The translations under genes were made by a program, and so were the position numbers. The notes beneath the pieces were generated by a model. That model made no database searches. It was not told where the DNA came from and saw only the letters and a program-made list of their open reading frames with translations. A stretch of 64,000 nt of DNA from Luteitalea sp. (lineage in GTDB: Bacteria > Acidobacteriota > Vicinamibacteria > Vicinamibacterales > Vicinamibacteraceae): assembly GCA_009377495.1 (NCBI GenBank), contig WHTZ01000025.1, forward strand, positions 1 through 64,000, written 5' to 3'. Shown here piece after piece: positions 17,552 to 27,418 of the stretch (positions are counted from its first letter, which is position 1; every line of letters starts with the position of its first letter).

Positions 17552-18820
17552 ATGGCGCGCGTACATCTAATCCTCTGTGCGGGGCTGCTGTCGCTGGCCT
17601 ACGACCACGTAGGGAGGGGCCTTCAGGCCCCTCCTGCCGCGACCCCGGCCCCACAGTCAAACGGCTCGGTGATTCGATTTACGAAAACGGTGATCGACAC
17701 GGAGTTTCGCTCGGAGGGCGCCGCGGTGGCCGACGTGAATCATGACGGCACGCTCGATATTCTGGCGGGCAACGTTTGGTACGAAGCACCATCATCCACC
17801 CCGCGCGGGCTGCCCGCGCGGGGACCCCGGTCATGGCGCCCACACGTGATCGCGCCCCTCCAGAAGTTCGATAGGGCAACAGAGTACAGCAACAGCTTTC
17901 TCAACTACGCGCGCGACCTGAACCATGATGGGTGGATCGATCAACTTGTCCTTGGGTTCCCAGGTAAGGCGGCTACCTGGCGCGAAAATCCTCGGGGCGG
18001 CGATGGACCGTGGCGTGAGCACATCATATCTGACACCCAGGGTAACGAGAGCCCCGCCATGGGACGACTCCTCGCCGAGGGGCCTCCGGTGCTGATCTAC
18101 GGTGTCGAGGACTCGCTCATGGCCTGGTTCGAGGCACGGTCACCGCCTACTGAACCCTTTCGGCGCCATGTAATCAGTGAGCCAGAGGCCCCTGGTACAC
18201 ATCACTTCGCGCACGGCCTGGGCGTTGGCGATCTCAACGGCGACGACCGCAACGACGTCGTCGTCACCAAGGGCTACTGGGTGGCACCGGCCGATCCGCG
18301 GCAGGGTCCGTGGCCTTTCGTGGCCGCCGATCTCGGTCCAGACTGCGCACAGATGGCCATCTACGACGTCAACGGCGACGATGTGAGCGACGTCGTGACC
18401 AGCTCGGCGCACAACATAGGCGTCTGGTGGTTCGAGCAGCAGGTGAGGGGTGGGCAAAGAACCTTCGCTCGGCACACGATTGATGACAGCTTCTCGCAAT
18501 CGCACGCGCTCGCCACGGCCGACATCAACGGCGATGGTCTTCTGGACGTCGTGACGGGCAAGCGTTTCTGGGCACACGGTCCGGACGGCGACGTCGATGC
18601 CAATGCCCCGGCCGTCCTCCACTGGTTCGAGCTCCGGCGCCGGGACGGCCGCGTCACTTGGATACGCCACGACATTGACGATGACTCCGGCGTGGGAACG
18701 CAGGTGGTGGCCGCGGATGTCGACGGCGACGAGCGTATTGATGTCGTTGTGGCCAATAAGAAGGGGGTGTTCCTCTTTCGCCAAGAGAGGGGACCAACGT
18801 CGGCCAAGGGACAAAGGTAG
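17552..18820 (+). CDS. Exported FG-GAP/VCBS repeat protein
   Basis: 422 residues with an N-terminal signal. Repeats of the calcium-binding form DxNxDGxxD occur: ADVNHDGTLDI, DLNHDGWIDQLV, DLNGDDRNDVVV, DVNGDDVSDVVT, DINGDGLLDVVTG and DVDGDERIDVVV. This is a seven-bladed, integrin-like propeller typical of exported proteins in sugar-degradation loci. It lies 20 bases after the epimerase gene. Two perfect palindromes are inserted in frame (17613-17634 in the signal region, 17799-17823 in the first repeat), coding for odd peptides such as TPRGLPARGPRS. Confidence 0.85.
   Translation: MARVHLILCAGLLSLAYDHVGRGLQAPPAATPAPQSNGSVIRFTKTVIDTEFRSEGAAVADVNHDGTLDILAGNVWYEAPSSTPRGLPARGPRSWRPHVIAPLQKFDRATEYSNSFLNYARDLNHDGWIDQLVLGFPGKAATWRENPRGGDGPWREHIISDTQGNESPAMGRLLAEGPPVLIYGVEDSLMAWFEARSPPTEPFRRHVISEPEAPGTHHFAHGLGVGDLNGDDRNDVVVTKGYWVAPADPRQGPWPFVAADLGPDCAQMAIYDVNGDDVSDVVTSSAHNIGVWWFEQQVRGGQRTFARHTIDDSFSQSHALATADINGDGLLDVVTGKRFWAHGPDGDVDANAPAVLHWFELRRRDGRVTWIRHDIDDDSGVGTQVVAADVDGDERIDVVVANKKGVFLFRQERGPTSAKGQR
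17613..17634. repeat. Palindromic repeat inside coding sequence
   Basis: GGAGGGGCC-TTCA-GGCCCCTCC, perfect 9-bp arms, related to the hairpin at 4283-4298. It lies in the signal-peptide region of the FG-GAP gene. Confidence 0.65.
17799..17823. repeat. Palindromic repeat inside coding sequence
   Basis: Arms CCCCGCGCGGG and CCCGCGCGGGG (11 bp, perfect) around CTG. It is in frame and encodes a Pro/Arg/Gly stretch between two otherwise contiguous FG-GAP segments. Confidence 0.65.
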
Positions 18821-18866
18821 AGAGACGATAAACTGACCGTGTTCTTCGTGGTTATAGCGCCGTTAG

Positions 18867-19700
18867 ATGCCCATCATTGATGCCCACCACCATTTCTGGC
18901 GCTTCGATGCATCCGAGTACGGTTGGATCGGCGACGACATGAGCGTGCTTCGACGAGACTACCTGCCCGCCGAGCTCGACACGACGCTTGCGGGAACTGG
19001 CGTGGCCGGGATGATCTCCGTGCAAGCACGCGCCTCGATCGGCGAGACCGACTTTCTGTTGGAACAGGCCCGCACCATCCCACACGTGCGCGGCGTCGTT
19101 GGTTGGGCGCCTCTCGCGAACGCGCGCGTCGGCGACGTCTTGGATCGCTTCGCGGCTGATCCGCGCTTCAAGGGTGTGCGCGAGGTGACGCAAGGGCAAC
19201 CTAACGGCGCGTTCTTCGCCAATGATGACTTCAACCGAGGCATACGAGAGGTCACCCGGCGCGGCCTCGTGTACGATGTGCTCGTCTACGAAGACCAGCT
19301 CCCAGCGGCCATTCGCTTCGTCGACGCGCATCCCGCACAGCGTTTCGTCCTGGACCATATCGGCAAGCCGGTGATTCGTCGCAACGGTCTTGGCGCGAGC
19401 TGGGCGGTTCACATCCGTCATCTTGCGGAGCGGCCGCACGTAGCCTGCAAGTGGGCCGGCGTTGTCACCGAAGTGCGGGAGGCGACGTGGGACCTCGACC
19501 TCATCCGGCCCTACTTCGAAGTCGTGTGGGATGCGTTTGGTGCCGAGCGGCTGATGTTCGGGTCCGATTGGCCGGTGTGCCTCCTGCGCACCACCTATCG
19601 TGATTGGCTCGACGCGGTTCATGGTCTCGTTGAGCCGCTCACAGCCGACGAGCGGGAGGCCTTCTTTCACACGAACGCGATCCGCTGGTATCGGCTGTAA
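18867..19700 (+). CDS. Amidohydrolase 2 family lactonase-like protein
   Basis: 277 residues. TIM-barrel metal hydrolase with [21 protein letters not shown] at the N-terminus, FVLDHIGKP in the middle and [10 protein letters not shown] near the end. This pattern is shared with L-fucono-1,5-lactonase and related sugar lactonases. It probably opens a sugar lactone, which would fit the sugar dehydrogenases upstream that produce lactones. It has no signal peptide, so it acts in the cytoplasm. The gene follows the FG-GAP gene by 46 bases. Confidence 0.88.
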   Translation: MPIIDAHHHFWRFDASEYGWIGDDMSVLRRDYLPAELDTTLAGTGVAGMISVQARASIGETDFLLEQARTIPHVRGVVGWAPLANARVGDVLDRFAADPRFKGVREVTQGQPNGAFFANDDFNRGIREVTRRGLVYDVLVYEDQLPAAIRFVDAHPAQRFVLDHIGKPVIRRNGLGASWAVHIRHLAERPHVACKWAGVVTEVREATWDLDLIRPYFEVVWDAFGAERLMFGSDWPVCLLRTTYRDWLDAVHGLVEPLTADEREAFFHTNAIRWYRL

Positions 19701-19744
19701 GCGGGCAGCTGTGCCCTCGTCACGCTGATATAAGATTTGTCGCC

Positions 19745-20020
19745 GTGGTCATTGCAGCCCGGTATCTGGTGTCAGGGCGTGTACAGGGTGTGGGGTTCCG
19801 GTTCTTCACGGAAGATGCCGCGGTTCGTGAAGGGCTCTCGGGTCACGCGCGCAACCTCCCGGACGGTCGCGTCGAGGTGTGCGTCGAGGGCGACGCGGAG
19901 GCGGTCGCGCGGTTCGAGCACGCCATTTGGCAGGGTCCGCCTGGCGCGCGTGTGGACGAGGTGACGGTCGAGCCACAACCTCCCACGGGACGACTCACAG
20001 GCTTTCGTATTCGCGGCTGA
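19745..20020 (+). CDS. acyP: Acylphosphatase
   Basis: 91 residues. It hydrolyses the carboxyl-phosphate bond of acylphosphates. The phosphate-binding loop [12 protein letters not shown] with its arginine, and [18 protein letters not shown] with the catalytic Asn, are complete. The start is GTG 19745. It lies between the amidohydrolase and apt. Confidence 0.93.
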   Translation: MVIAARYLVSGRVQGVGFRFFTEDAAVREGLSGHARNLPDGRVEVCVEGDAEAVARFEHAIWQGPPGARVDEVTVEPQPPTGRLTGFRIRG

Positions 20021-20053
20021 GCCCATCTCGCCACGGCCCGCCACAGGAGACGT

Positions 20054-20593
20054 ATGAACGACGCAACAACAACCGACACACTGAAAAGCAAGATCCGTCA
20101 CATCCCTGACTTCCCAAAGCCGGGGATTCTCTTCTATGACATCACGACGTTGCTTCGCGACAGGGAAGGGCTGAGGCTGGCGATCGATGCGCTCGCAGCG
20201 CCTTACAAGAGCAGCGACATCGACCTCGTCGTGGGAATCGAGAGCCGCGGATTCATCCTAGGCGCCGCCGTGGCGGATCGCTTGAACGCAGGCTTCGTGC
20301 CGGTCCGGAAGGTGGGGAAGCTGCCCGCGAAGACCGTCCGCGTATCCTATGATCTCGAGTACGGCACAGACAGTCTCGAGATGCACCAAGACGCCATTGC
20401 CGGCCAACATCAGGTGCTGATTGTCGATGACCTCCTCGCAACCGGTGGTACCGCGCGGGCCACGGTCGATCTCGTGCGGGGGTTGGGCGGGGACGTGCGG
20501 GGGGTGGCATTTCTCATCGAGCTGCTTGCTCTCAACGGCCGCTCGAAGCTCGAAGGGGCGCCAGTCATGTCGGTACTGCAGTATGAGGACTAG
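20054..20593 (+). CDS. apt: Adenine phosphoribosyltransferase
   Basis: 179 residues, normal for Apt. It converts adenine and PRPP to AMP (purine salvage). Signs are [44 protein letters not shown], and the PRPP-binding loop [14 protein letters not shown]. The gene is 33 bases after acyP with AGGAG upstream of the ATG. A PIN-domain remnant begins 15 bases after its stop. Confidence 0.95.
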   Translation: MNDATTTDTLKSKIRHIPDFPKPGILFYDITTLLRDREGLRLAIDALAAPYKSSDIDLVVGIESRGFILGAAVADRLNAGFVPVRKVGKLPAKTVRVSYDLEYGTDSLEMHQDAIAGQHQVLIVDDLLATGGTARATVDLVRGLGGDVRGVAFLIELLALNGRSKLEGAPVMSVLQYED

Positions 20594-20608
20594 CTTGGGC
20601 GCAAGCTC

Positions 20609-20710
20609 GTGCTCGACACGAACTGTTTCGTCGATGCGTCCCGCACGGATGCCGAAGCCGCTCGATTCGCCAAGTTCTGTGCGTGGGCGGCGCCGAGACT
20701 GTATCTCAGG
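20609..20710 (+). pseudogene. PIN-domain protein, 5' fragment
   Basis: About 34 codons read LDTNCFVDASRTDAEAARFA followed by APRLYL. The first two acidic PIN positions (LDTN) and the helix are recognisable. The frame then runs directly into the start of the Oar receptor remnant without the rest of the domain. It was apparently cut by a deletion. Confidence 0.5.
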
Positions 20711-20716
20711 GGCCAG

Positions 20717-21731
20717 ATGCGTTTTAAACGATGTGTGTTTGGGCTCGTGATGCTGCTGCCGACGACCGTCTTCGCGCAGGGGAGTGCAGACCTCGTCGGC
20801 CGTGTGACGGACCCGTCAGGTGCGGTCCTGCCAGGAGTGACCGTGTCGGTCAGAAACCTGGGTACGAATGACGTCCGGACGACGACGACGAACGTGTCGG
20901 GCGACTTTGCCTTCAGTCTGCTCCCGATCGGGCGCTACACCGTCACGATTGAGCTGGCCGGCTTCAAGACGCAGACCGCCAACGTCACGCTGGCGACGGG
21001 CGATCGGGCGCGCCTCGATGCGCGTCTGGAGGTCGGGACTGGTGACGAGCGACTTCGAATCGTTCTACGACGCGCTGCAGCTCGGGTTCCAGCGCCGTTA
21101 TCGTGACGGCTTGGCCTTCAGCGCCACCTACACGTGGGCGCGCAATCAGTCGACGAATGTTGCCCCGTGGGACAGCAACGTGATCGAGCGGTTTGACGCC
21201 GCCAACGACGTGCGGCACCGCGTGGTCGTCACCGCCACCTACGAGCTGCCGTTCGGGCGCTCGCGGACGGGGCTGATGGGCGCATTGCTGGGCAATTGGC
21301 AGGTGAATGGGGTAGCCATCTGGCAGAGCGGGCTGCCGTTCGACATCACGAACGCGACGGCCCGGAGCAACACCGGCGGCAGCGATCGGCCGAACCTGGT
21401 GGGCGATCCTGGCCTCGAGAATCGCACGGTCGAGCAGTGGTTCAACACGGTGGCGTTCGAGCCCCAGCCGGCGAACACGATCGGCGAGGCGATGGTCGAG
21501 CGCAACCTGCTGCACGGACCCTCGCGGAGTCACGTGGACCTCTCCCTCTTCAAGACACTGCCGCTGGGCGACACGATGCGTCTGCAGCTCCGGGTCGAGG
21601 CCTTCAACGTATTCAACAACGCCAGCTTCGGGAATCCGAACGGCGCACTCGGCAGCGCGGCCTTCGGGCAGATTACATCCACCATCGGGACGCCTCGACA
21701 AATGCAGTTCGCGGCAAAGTTCCTGTTCTAA
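20717..21731 (+). pseudogene. TonB-dependent Oar-like receptor with internal deletion and frame change
   Basis: The frame from 20717 has a signal peptide and a carboxypeptidase-regulatory domain (LVGRVTDPSGAVLPGVTVSV, GRYTVTIELAGFKTQT, DARLEVG). Near 21040-21060 it jumps to another frame that encodes only the last 220 or so residues of the barrel (FQRRYRDGLAFSATYTWARN, FNNASFGNPNG, PRQMQFAAKFLF). A normal relative is about 1000-1150 residues, as at 29185-32658, so the plug and most of the barrel are missing. It cannot make a working receptor. Confidence 0.75.
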
Positions 21732-21840
21732 ATTTTGATTCAACTCAGAAGACCTGTTGCGCGCACCGCAATCATCGTGGACGGTGACCGGACGCTCGGT
21801 TCCGCTGAGCGCACGCTCATCGAACGCGAGAGGGCTCAAC

Positions 21841-22497
21841 ATGACCGACATGAAGCAGGCCGGCGGCCTGCAGACGATCTTTGCGATCTTTCTGGGGCTG
21901 ATGGTGACCGCGTTCCTTGGAGTGGGCGTGTATACCTTCTATCCATCACCAGAGCAGGAGTTCGATCGCCAGATCCGGGACCTCAGCCGGCGGGAGGAGG
22001 CACTCAGAAACGCCAAGGCCCAAGATGCCTGGACGGAGACGGACCGGGCGCAGATGCAGCAGATCGCAGACGAGCGCAACGACGCGCTCGACGCCGCGCG
22101 GGCCGTCCGGGAAGTGTGGGGCCGGAACACGAGCATCATCTTGATCATCTTCGCCACGGTCGCCATGGCGATCTCGCTGGTCCGCGCCGATCAATTGCCG
22201 GTGATCAGCAACGGCTTGCTGCTGGGCGGCGTCTTCACGATGGTCTACGGGGTCGGGTGGATCATCGCCACGAACACCTCCATCGTGCGGTTCATCGTCA
22301 TGACCGCTGCGCTCGTGATTACGCTGGGCCTCGGCTATGCTCGGTTCGTGCGGGGCCGGTCGGTAGCGGTGACGCCAAGCGGCGACGCGATGGCGAGCGG
22401 CCAAGGGCTCGCGGGTCTTGAGCGTCGCGTACAGGACCTCGAGAAGCGGATGGACGAGGCCGCGAGCGCTCTCGGGTACAAGCGTGACCGCTCCTGA
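21841..22497 (+). CDS. Membrane protein of unknown function with coiled coils
   Basis: 218 residues. One membrane helix lies near residues 11-31 (IFAIFLGLMVTAFLGVGVY). A charged coiled-coil segment (EQEFDRQIRDLSRREEALRN) follows to about 95. Three more helices are predicted between about 98 and 175. A second short coiled coil (GLERRVQDLEKRMDEAAS) ends the protein. I do not recognise a named family. The start ATG 21841 directly precedes conserved-looking hydrophobic sequence; an upstream in-frame start is less likely. Confidence 0.7.
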   Translation: MTDMKQAGGLQTIFAIFLGLMVTAFLGVGVYTFYPSPEQEFDRQIRDLSRREEALRNAKAQDAWTETDRAQMQQIADERNDALDAARAVREVWGRNTSIILIIFATVAMAISLVRADQLPVISNGLLLGGVFTMVYGVGWIIATNTSIVRFIVMTAALVITLGLGYARFVRGRSVAVTPSGDAMASGQGLAGLERRVQDLEKRMDEAASALGYKRDRS

Positions 22498-22544
22498 CCG
22501 GGACGCCCCGCTCGTTCATGTGGCTCGAGGACATACGTCGAGTC

Positions 22545-22640
22545 ATCGGAATCCTGCGGCTGGTCAGCGCGGTAGCGAGCTGGATTCCCGCGCGCCGCGC
22601 AACCCGTATCGATCCCATGACGGCGCTCGCTGCGACTGAC
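22545..22640 (+). pseudogene. ADOP/MacB permease C-terminal fragment
   Basis: The frame gives LVSAVASWIPARRATRIDPM followed by TAL, matching the conserved C-terminal end of ADOP permeases (PARRAxRIDPxxALR). No transporter sequence precedes it. Confidence 0.6.
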
Positions 22641-22716
22641 GATCCCCCTCTCCGGCTCCACGATTACATCACGAAGAAGGTAGCAATTGCTTGAGGTGGG
22701 CTGGCCGATCGATCCA

Positions 22717-23618
22717 TCATGGTTGAGACACGTTGGCGTCACGCGAGCCTGGAGACGACGAACGGTGCCGCTCGCTGCGGACGATCACATGGTCCAGACA
22801 TTCCCGCCGGATTGAGCCGATCAGCCTCTCCGCGTAGGGATTCTGCCACGGACTGGATGGACTCGACCGGACTTCACCGATGCCCATGCCAGCGACTCGG
22901 CGTCGGAAGGCGTTGCCATAGGTCGCGTCCCGATCTCTCAACAGCCATCGTGGCGCGGTGTCGTCCGGAAACGCCTCAATCATCTGCTGCGCGGTCCAGG
23001 CCGCCGTCGGGTGCTCCGTGATGTTGACGTGGACGACCCGCCGGCGGTGATGCATCAGCACGACGAAGACCAACAGGACTCGGCCCGTGAGGGTCGGCAC
23101 GGCAAAGAAATCGATCGAGACCAGCGTGGCGACGTGATTCGTCAGAACAGTGCGCCACGTCTGTGACGGCGGGCGCCGCGGTCGCCGCAGGAGCCGCGAG
23201 ACGGTCCGCTCCGATACCGCGACGCCCACGTTGCCCAACTCGCCATGGATCCGAGGCGCTCCCCACAGGGGATTCGCGGCGGCCATCTGGCTCACAAGCG
23301 TCCGAATGGCCGCATGCGTACCCGGACGGCCCGGACGGACCCGCGCCGAGCGCCGCGTCCATCGCTGGCGGAGCCACTCGCGATGCCATCGCACCACGGT
23401 GTCGGGCTGGACGAGCACGAGCGCCGCGCGCCAGTGTCGCCACGTCTGGCCCAACATGATCCAAACAGCCGATCGCTCATCCGGAGCCGCGGACGTGTGC
23501 TCGTGCGTCTCAACACGTGACGTTGCTGGCGGAGCGCGAGATTCTCGAGGACCAGTTCGTGATGTCCGCGGCAGGCCAACGCCAGCGCGCGGACGAGGAC
23601 AAGGATCATCTCCAGCAC
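22717..23618 (-). pseudogene. IS3/IS481-like transposase (integrase core), frameshifted and 3'-truncated
   Basis: From 23618 leftward: LVLENLALRQQ and RPRLRMSDRLF, then a one-base loss near 23463 puts the rest in another frame (WIMLGQTWRHWRAALVLVQPDTVVRWHR, DFFAVPTLTGRVLLVFVVL, WLLRDRDATYGNAF, PYAERLIGSIRRECLDHVIV). DDE residues are visible in DFF, RDRD and the Glu of YAERLIG. Homologues continue for another 40-50 residues after RECLDHV, here lost near 22790. No terminal inverted repeats were identified. It is a dead insertion sequence unless the frameshift is an error. Confidence 0.75.
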
Positions 23619-23732
23619 GCGTCAATTCTGTCGTTCCCCCGAGCAGCGAAGCAAGCCGTCACCCGTTTGGTTCTGATTGTGGCGAAGGACACCAGTCTGC
23701 GCCTGTCGTACTTGGGCACCAAAGGCTCACGC

Positions 23733-25034
23733 CTATCGTCCTTCGGCCGAGAACACGCCCCGACGGAGGCCCGTCCAGTAGACCTCGGCGGCGCCGAGCC
23801 ACGTGACGCCAAAGTGGGTCATCGATGCGGCCAGCGCGTCCCCGCGCGGCATCTCGACTCGCGAGCGGGGCGTCCGTGCCAGCAGGTCCGCAGTCGCGCT
23901 TCTGAGCCAAGCGTGCAGGTGTGCCTCGTCCGGCGTCGTGAAGTCCTGCGCGAGCGGTCGATTCTGCGCCAGCATGACGATCTGCAGCTCGGGCCCGCTG
24001 CCACCGAAGCGGCGGACGATACGGGCGCATGTGTCGAGTGCCTCACGCCACGCGCACTTGAGCGGGAGCTCCGTCTCGAGCTCGAAGAGCGGCACCAGGG
24101 AGTACTGCGTCTGCCAGATCGTGGCGATATCCGCATGGCGTGGCCCGCGCGCGAGGTCGCGTGGAACGTAGGTGAAGCGAAGCTGCATGGGCTCGAGCAC
24201 CGTCCGCAATCGCGCGTAGCCGGCCTCGCGAAGCTTCGCAAGATAGACGTCACGCCAGTGCGATCTCCGGGTAATGGCGTGGCCCACCAGGCAGATCTCC
24301 AACAGACGTGTCGAGCGATCGGATCGGATGGCCTCGATGTCGCTCACCAAGCCCGGCGCGCCGTTGCTGCCGAGAATCGTGCCGTCGCGCTCGATCATGG
24401 TACAGATGTCGTTCATGATGCGGCGCATGGACGCCCTTTCGGCGTCGCCGGCAAGGGGCGAGTGGAAGTACCTGTAGAGGCCGTAGACGTAGAACGTGTA
24501 CTGGTCGACGGAAGAATTGTGGAAGTGGGCTCGCGTCGGATCTCCAGGCAGCAGCCCCCGTGCGATGAAGCCCCTGCGCTCGCTGGCGGCGGCCAGCGCC
24601 TCGAGGCCCTTGAAGACGACCCGCGCCTGCCGCGCACAATCGACGTCGCCGGTGACGGCGTGGATATCGGCAAGCTGGCCGAGGAAGAGGCCACCCGCGC
24701 CCGCACAGTTCGAAAGGTTGGGCACCTCACTGTCGTCGTTCGTCTTCCCCCGTACGGCATCCGCCGAGGGAAAGCGCACCTTCTTCCAGAGATTCGGATC
24801 CTCCAGGTCGACTCTCGAGTAGAGCAGGTGGGTCTCGGGATGGACGGCGCGGTCGAAGAACCAATTCTTCGCCGCGATCATGTCCCCGGTCTTGGGGAGG
24901 GAACGTCGCGCCGGCGCAGCGCGCGATTGGCCGGCGATCGGCGACGGCGAGAACGGGAGGAGAGCGGCGGTGAGCGGGAGGGCGCCGCGGACGAGATCGC
25001 GGCGGGAGACGTCCGGCATGGGCAGCTTCCGCAT
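23733..25034 (-). CDS. Tat-exported alpha/alpha-barrel-like protein of unknown function
   Basis: 433 residues. A Tat signal (SRRDLVRGALP) precedes a mostly helical body with repeated aromatic motifs (AAKNWFFDRAVHPETHLLYS, NCAGAGGLFLGQL, YTFYVYGLYRYFHSPL). The helical repeats suggest an alpha/alpha toroid as in unsaturated glycosidases or heparinase-type enzymes, but I cannot name the family or catalytic residues. It is the last of five co-directional exported genes in a carbohydrate locus and lies 6 bases after the DUF6807 gene. Confidence 0.65.
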   Translation of the reverse strand: MRKLPMPDVSRRDLVRGALPLTAALLPFSPSPIAGQSRAAPARRSLPKTGDMIAAKNWFFDRAVHPETHLLYSRVDLEDPNLWKKVRFPSADAVRGKTNDDSEVPNLSNCAGAGGLFLGQLADIHAVTGDVDCARQARVVFKGLEALAAASERRGFIARGLLPGDPTRAHFHNSSVDQYTFYVYGLYRYFHSPLAGDAERASMRRIMNDICTMIERDGTILGSNGAPGLVSDIEAIRSDRSTRLLEICLVGHAITRRSHWRDVYLAKLREAGYARLRTVLEPMQLRFTYVPRDLARGPRHADIATIWQTQYSLVPLFELETELPLKCAWREALDTCARIVRRFGGSGPELQIVMLAQNRPLAQDFTTPDEAHLHAWLRSATADLLARTPRSRVEMPRGDALAASMTHFGVTWLGAAEVYWTGLRRGVFSAEGR

Positions 25035-25040
25035 AAAGGC

Positions 25041-26102
25041 TCACTGCGCGCCCTTCACGAAATTCGCGCAGTCCTGCTGGCTGGAGAACGACCGCGGCAT
25101 GTTGTAGCGCCGATAGCCGCCGTGCAGGCAGTCGCGCGCCGTTTTGGGAGGGCCGAAGGGCGGCCGCAGGGGCTCGGTCGCGAAGCGCCGCCAAGCTTTG
25201 TCGATGTGGGCAAGCGGCGGCATGCCCGCATGCACGTAAACCGCATATCGCATGCGCAGCGGCTTGCCGGGCTGGATCGTGTAGGGATCATGGAGAGCCA
25301 GCATCGCGCCCATCCACCCATCTTCGCGGACGTGGAACGGAGCCGGGTGGCGCGGATTCGAGGGATGGTCCATCAGCGTGAGGCCCTCGATGATGCCGGT
25401 GGCGCTCTGACCCGAGTAGTCCACCCAGCGAGCCGGCTTGCGAAAGACGGCGGTCTCGCCCTCGAAACCTTCGCTGTTGCGAATGCGCCCGCCACCGTAG
25501 TGCACGCTGATGGGCTTGGCCAGGCGGACGCCTATCGGCCCGAAGCTGGACGGCTCGATTACGGCCGCTTCGTCGGCGGCATCCAGACGGATATCGATCA
25601 CGAGCATCCATTCCTCGCGCGGGAGCAGCTTGGCGAAGGTCTGGCGCCGCTCGCGCATGACGACGTCGCCGTTGCCGTCCACCCAGTCCGCCTCGCTCAC
25701 GACCAGCGCGAAGTCATCCGCGTCCTCGAGATGCTCGATGCGGCGATGGCGGATGCGACCTCCACCGCGGTCGAGCCAGAAGTCGACGCCGTTGACGTCA
25801 CTGAGCGAGAGCCACACGGAATTGTGATGGCTATGCGTGTCCGGATCGCCGGGATGGCCCATCCGCGTGAGGCCGTGCCCGGACGGTCCGATGATCGGAT
25901 AGACGAACGGGCGGATGAGACCCGGCCCGAAGTGGTAGCGCGCGATCTCTCGTCCATCACGCTGGAAAGAGACCTGATCATACGGAAGCGGCACAGCCTG
26001 CACGCGGGGAATGGGCTTGGGCTGTAGGCCGTCACTGGACCCAGCCGACGGGCACGCGGCGACGAGCGCCGCCATGCCGGCGGCCCACACGATTCTCAGC
26101 AT
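25041..26102 (-). CDS. DUF6807 / PmoA family exported protein
   Basis: 353 residues with an N-terminal export signal. The sequence fits the DUF6807 (PmoA) family common in Planctomycetes and Acidobacteriota: RPFVYPIIGPSGHGLTRMGH followed by GDPDTHSHHNSVWLSL, DFWLDRGGGRIRHR and a later VHAGMPPLAHIDKAWRRFA. The His-rich HSHHNS may be a metal or sugar site, but the function is unknown. It sits between the Gfo/Idh oxidoreductase and the alpha/alpha-barrel gene, all on one strand, so it probably helps process a plant or microbial glycan. Confidence 0.8.
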   Translation of the reverse strand: MLRIVWAAGMAALVAACPSAGSSDGLQPKPIPRVQAVPLPYDQVSFQRDGREIARYHFGPGLIRPFVYPIIGPSGHGLTRMGHPGDPDTHSHHNSVWLSLSDVNGVDFWLDRGGGRIRHRRIEHLEDADDFALVVSEADWVDGNGDVVMRERRQTFAKLLPREEWMLVIDIRLDAADEAAVIEPSSFGPIGVRLAKPISVHYGGGRIRNSEGFEGETAVFRKPARWVDYSGQSATGIIEGLTLMDHPSNPRHPAPFHVREDGWMGAMLALHDPYTIQPGKPLRMRYAVYVHAGMPPLAHIDKAWRRFATEPLRPPFGPPKTARDCLHGGYRRYNMPRSFSSQQDCANFVKGAQ

Positions 26103-27418
26103 CAGATCTTCTCGGGAACTACGAAAGGCTTACGGTATGCCCGCCTGAGGAGGCCCTCCGCCTCTGGATCGCCGACGACGGTCTCCGCCTCCACATCGAG
26201 GTGAAGCTTGCGGCCGGTGCGGTAGGAGATGTTCGCCAGCAGGCACATGCTGTTCGAGACGTGCGCCTCGCTGATGTGCGCGCGGAGCAGGCTTGAATCG
26301 CTCGCGCGAACCGCTGCGTAGAAGTTGTTGAGATGCCCCGCATCGCCGACCGTGTCTGGATCCACGCCTCGGTCCATCTCCTCCGACCAGCTCCGGACCG
26401 GGTCCGGGCTCTTGTTGGCATCCCAATACACGTGGAACTGCCCGCCGGGAAGGATCTGCATCGAGCCCCGAGAGCCGTAGAAGTACCAGCCTGGTTGCTC
26501 GCCGGTGAACACCCCTCGAATCTCGCCGACGAGGATGCTGCCATCCGGATACTCGAAGGTCGCCGTTTGCGTGTTCGGCGTTTCTCCCTGATCGTCGTAG
26601 CCGAAGCGGCCGCCGATCGAATGAATCTTGGCGGGAAGCCCGCGGCCGAGACCCCACCGCGCGACATCCATGTAGTGCGTGCCGTTGTTGCCCATCTCGC
26701 CGTTCCCGAAGTCCCAAAACCAATGCCAGTTGTAGTGGACGAGGTTTGGATGGAACGGCTGCTCCGGCGCAGGCCCGAGCCACAGATCCCAATGAAGGCC
26801 GGCCGGCGGGGGCTCGGAGTGCTGAAAGCCGATCGATTCACGGTGCCCGGTGATCAGCCAGCGCGCCATGTAGACATCCCCGACCACGCCTTCGTGCAGA
26901 AGCTTCGTCGCCTTCCAGATTCGCGCGCTCGAGCGGTTCTGCGTGCCGGCCTGCACCACGCGGCCGTACTTCTTGGCGGCGGCCACGAGCTGACGGCCCT
27001 CGAACACGTTGTGCGAGACGGGCTTCTCCACGTAGACGTGCTTGCCGGCCTGACAGGCGAAGATTGCGGCCGGCGCATGCCAGTGATTGCAGCTCGCGAT
27101 GATGAGCGCGTCCACGGTATCGTCGTCGAGCACCTTGCGGATGTCGGCCTCGGTCCGCGGGCGGCGGTTCGTCAGCGCCTCGAGCGAGGCCGCCCACTGG
27201 CGCATGCGCGACTCGTCCGGATCGCAGATGGCGGCCACCTCGATGTTCCGCGTCTTCGCCGACAGGGTCATCAGGTGGCCGCCACGGCCGCCCATCCCCA
27301 TCACAGCGACGCGAATCCGGTCGTTGGCGCCGGACCAGCCTCGCGACGTGCCGATCAGCGGAGACGCCGCGAGCCCAGCGGTAATATTCAGAAACGATCG
27401 CCTACTTTGCCATGACAT
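26102..27418 (-). CDS. Gfo/Idh/MocA family oxidoreductase, Tat-exported
   Basis: 438 residues from ATG 27418. The Tat motif SRRSFLNITAG is followed by the NAD(P)-binding IRVAVMGMGGRGGHLM, the EKP motif in GKHVYVEKPVSHN, and GHLNNFYAAVRASD. The C-terminal sheet contains WFWDFGNGEMGNNGTHYMDV. Such exported enzymes use tightly bound NAD(P) to modify sugars or glycosides, often by oxidation at C3. Its start overlaps the end of the esterase gene by 17 bases and its stop touches the DUF6807 gene, so the three are one operon. Confidence 0.9.
   Translation of the reverse strand: MSWQSRRSFLNITAGLAASPLIGTSRGWSGANDRIRVAVMGMGGRGGHLMTLSAKTRNIEVAAICDPDESRMRQWAASLEALTNRRPRTEADIRKVLDDDTVDALIIASCNHWHAPAAIFACQAGKHVYVEKPVSHNVFEGRQLVAAAKKYGRVVQAGTQNRSSARIWKATKLLHEGVVGDVYMARWLITGHRESIGFQHSEPPPAGLHWDLWLGPAPEQPFHPNLVHYNWHWFWDFGNGEMGNNGTHYMDVARWGLGRGLPAKIHSIGGRFGYDDQGETPNTQTATFEYPDGSILVGEIRGVFTGEQPGWYFYGSRGSMQILPGGQFHVYWDANKSPDPVRSWSEEMDRGVDPDTVGDAGHLNNFYAAVRASDSSLLRAHISEAHVSNSMCLLANISYRTGRKLHLDVEAETVVGDPEAEGLLRRAYRKPFVVPEKI

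Noticed and set aside
23517-26027. 836-residue open frame on the plus strand
   Set aside because: It lies antisense to two well-recognised exported protein genes and a transposase; its composition (Arg, Ala, Gly, Asp) is what complementary high-GC code gives, and no motif is recognisable.
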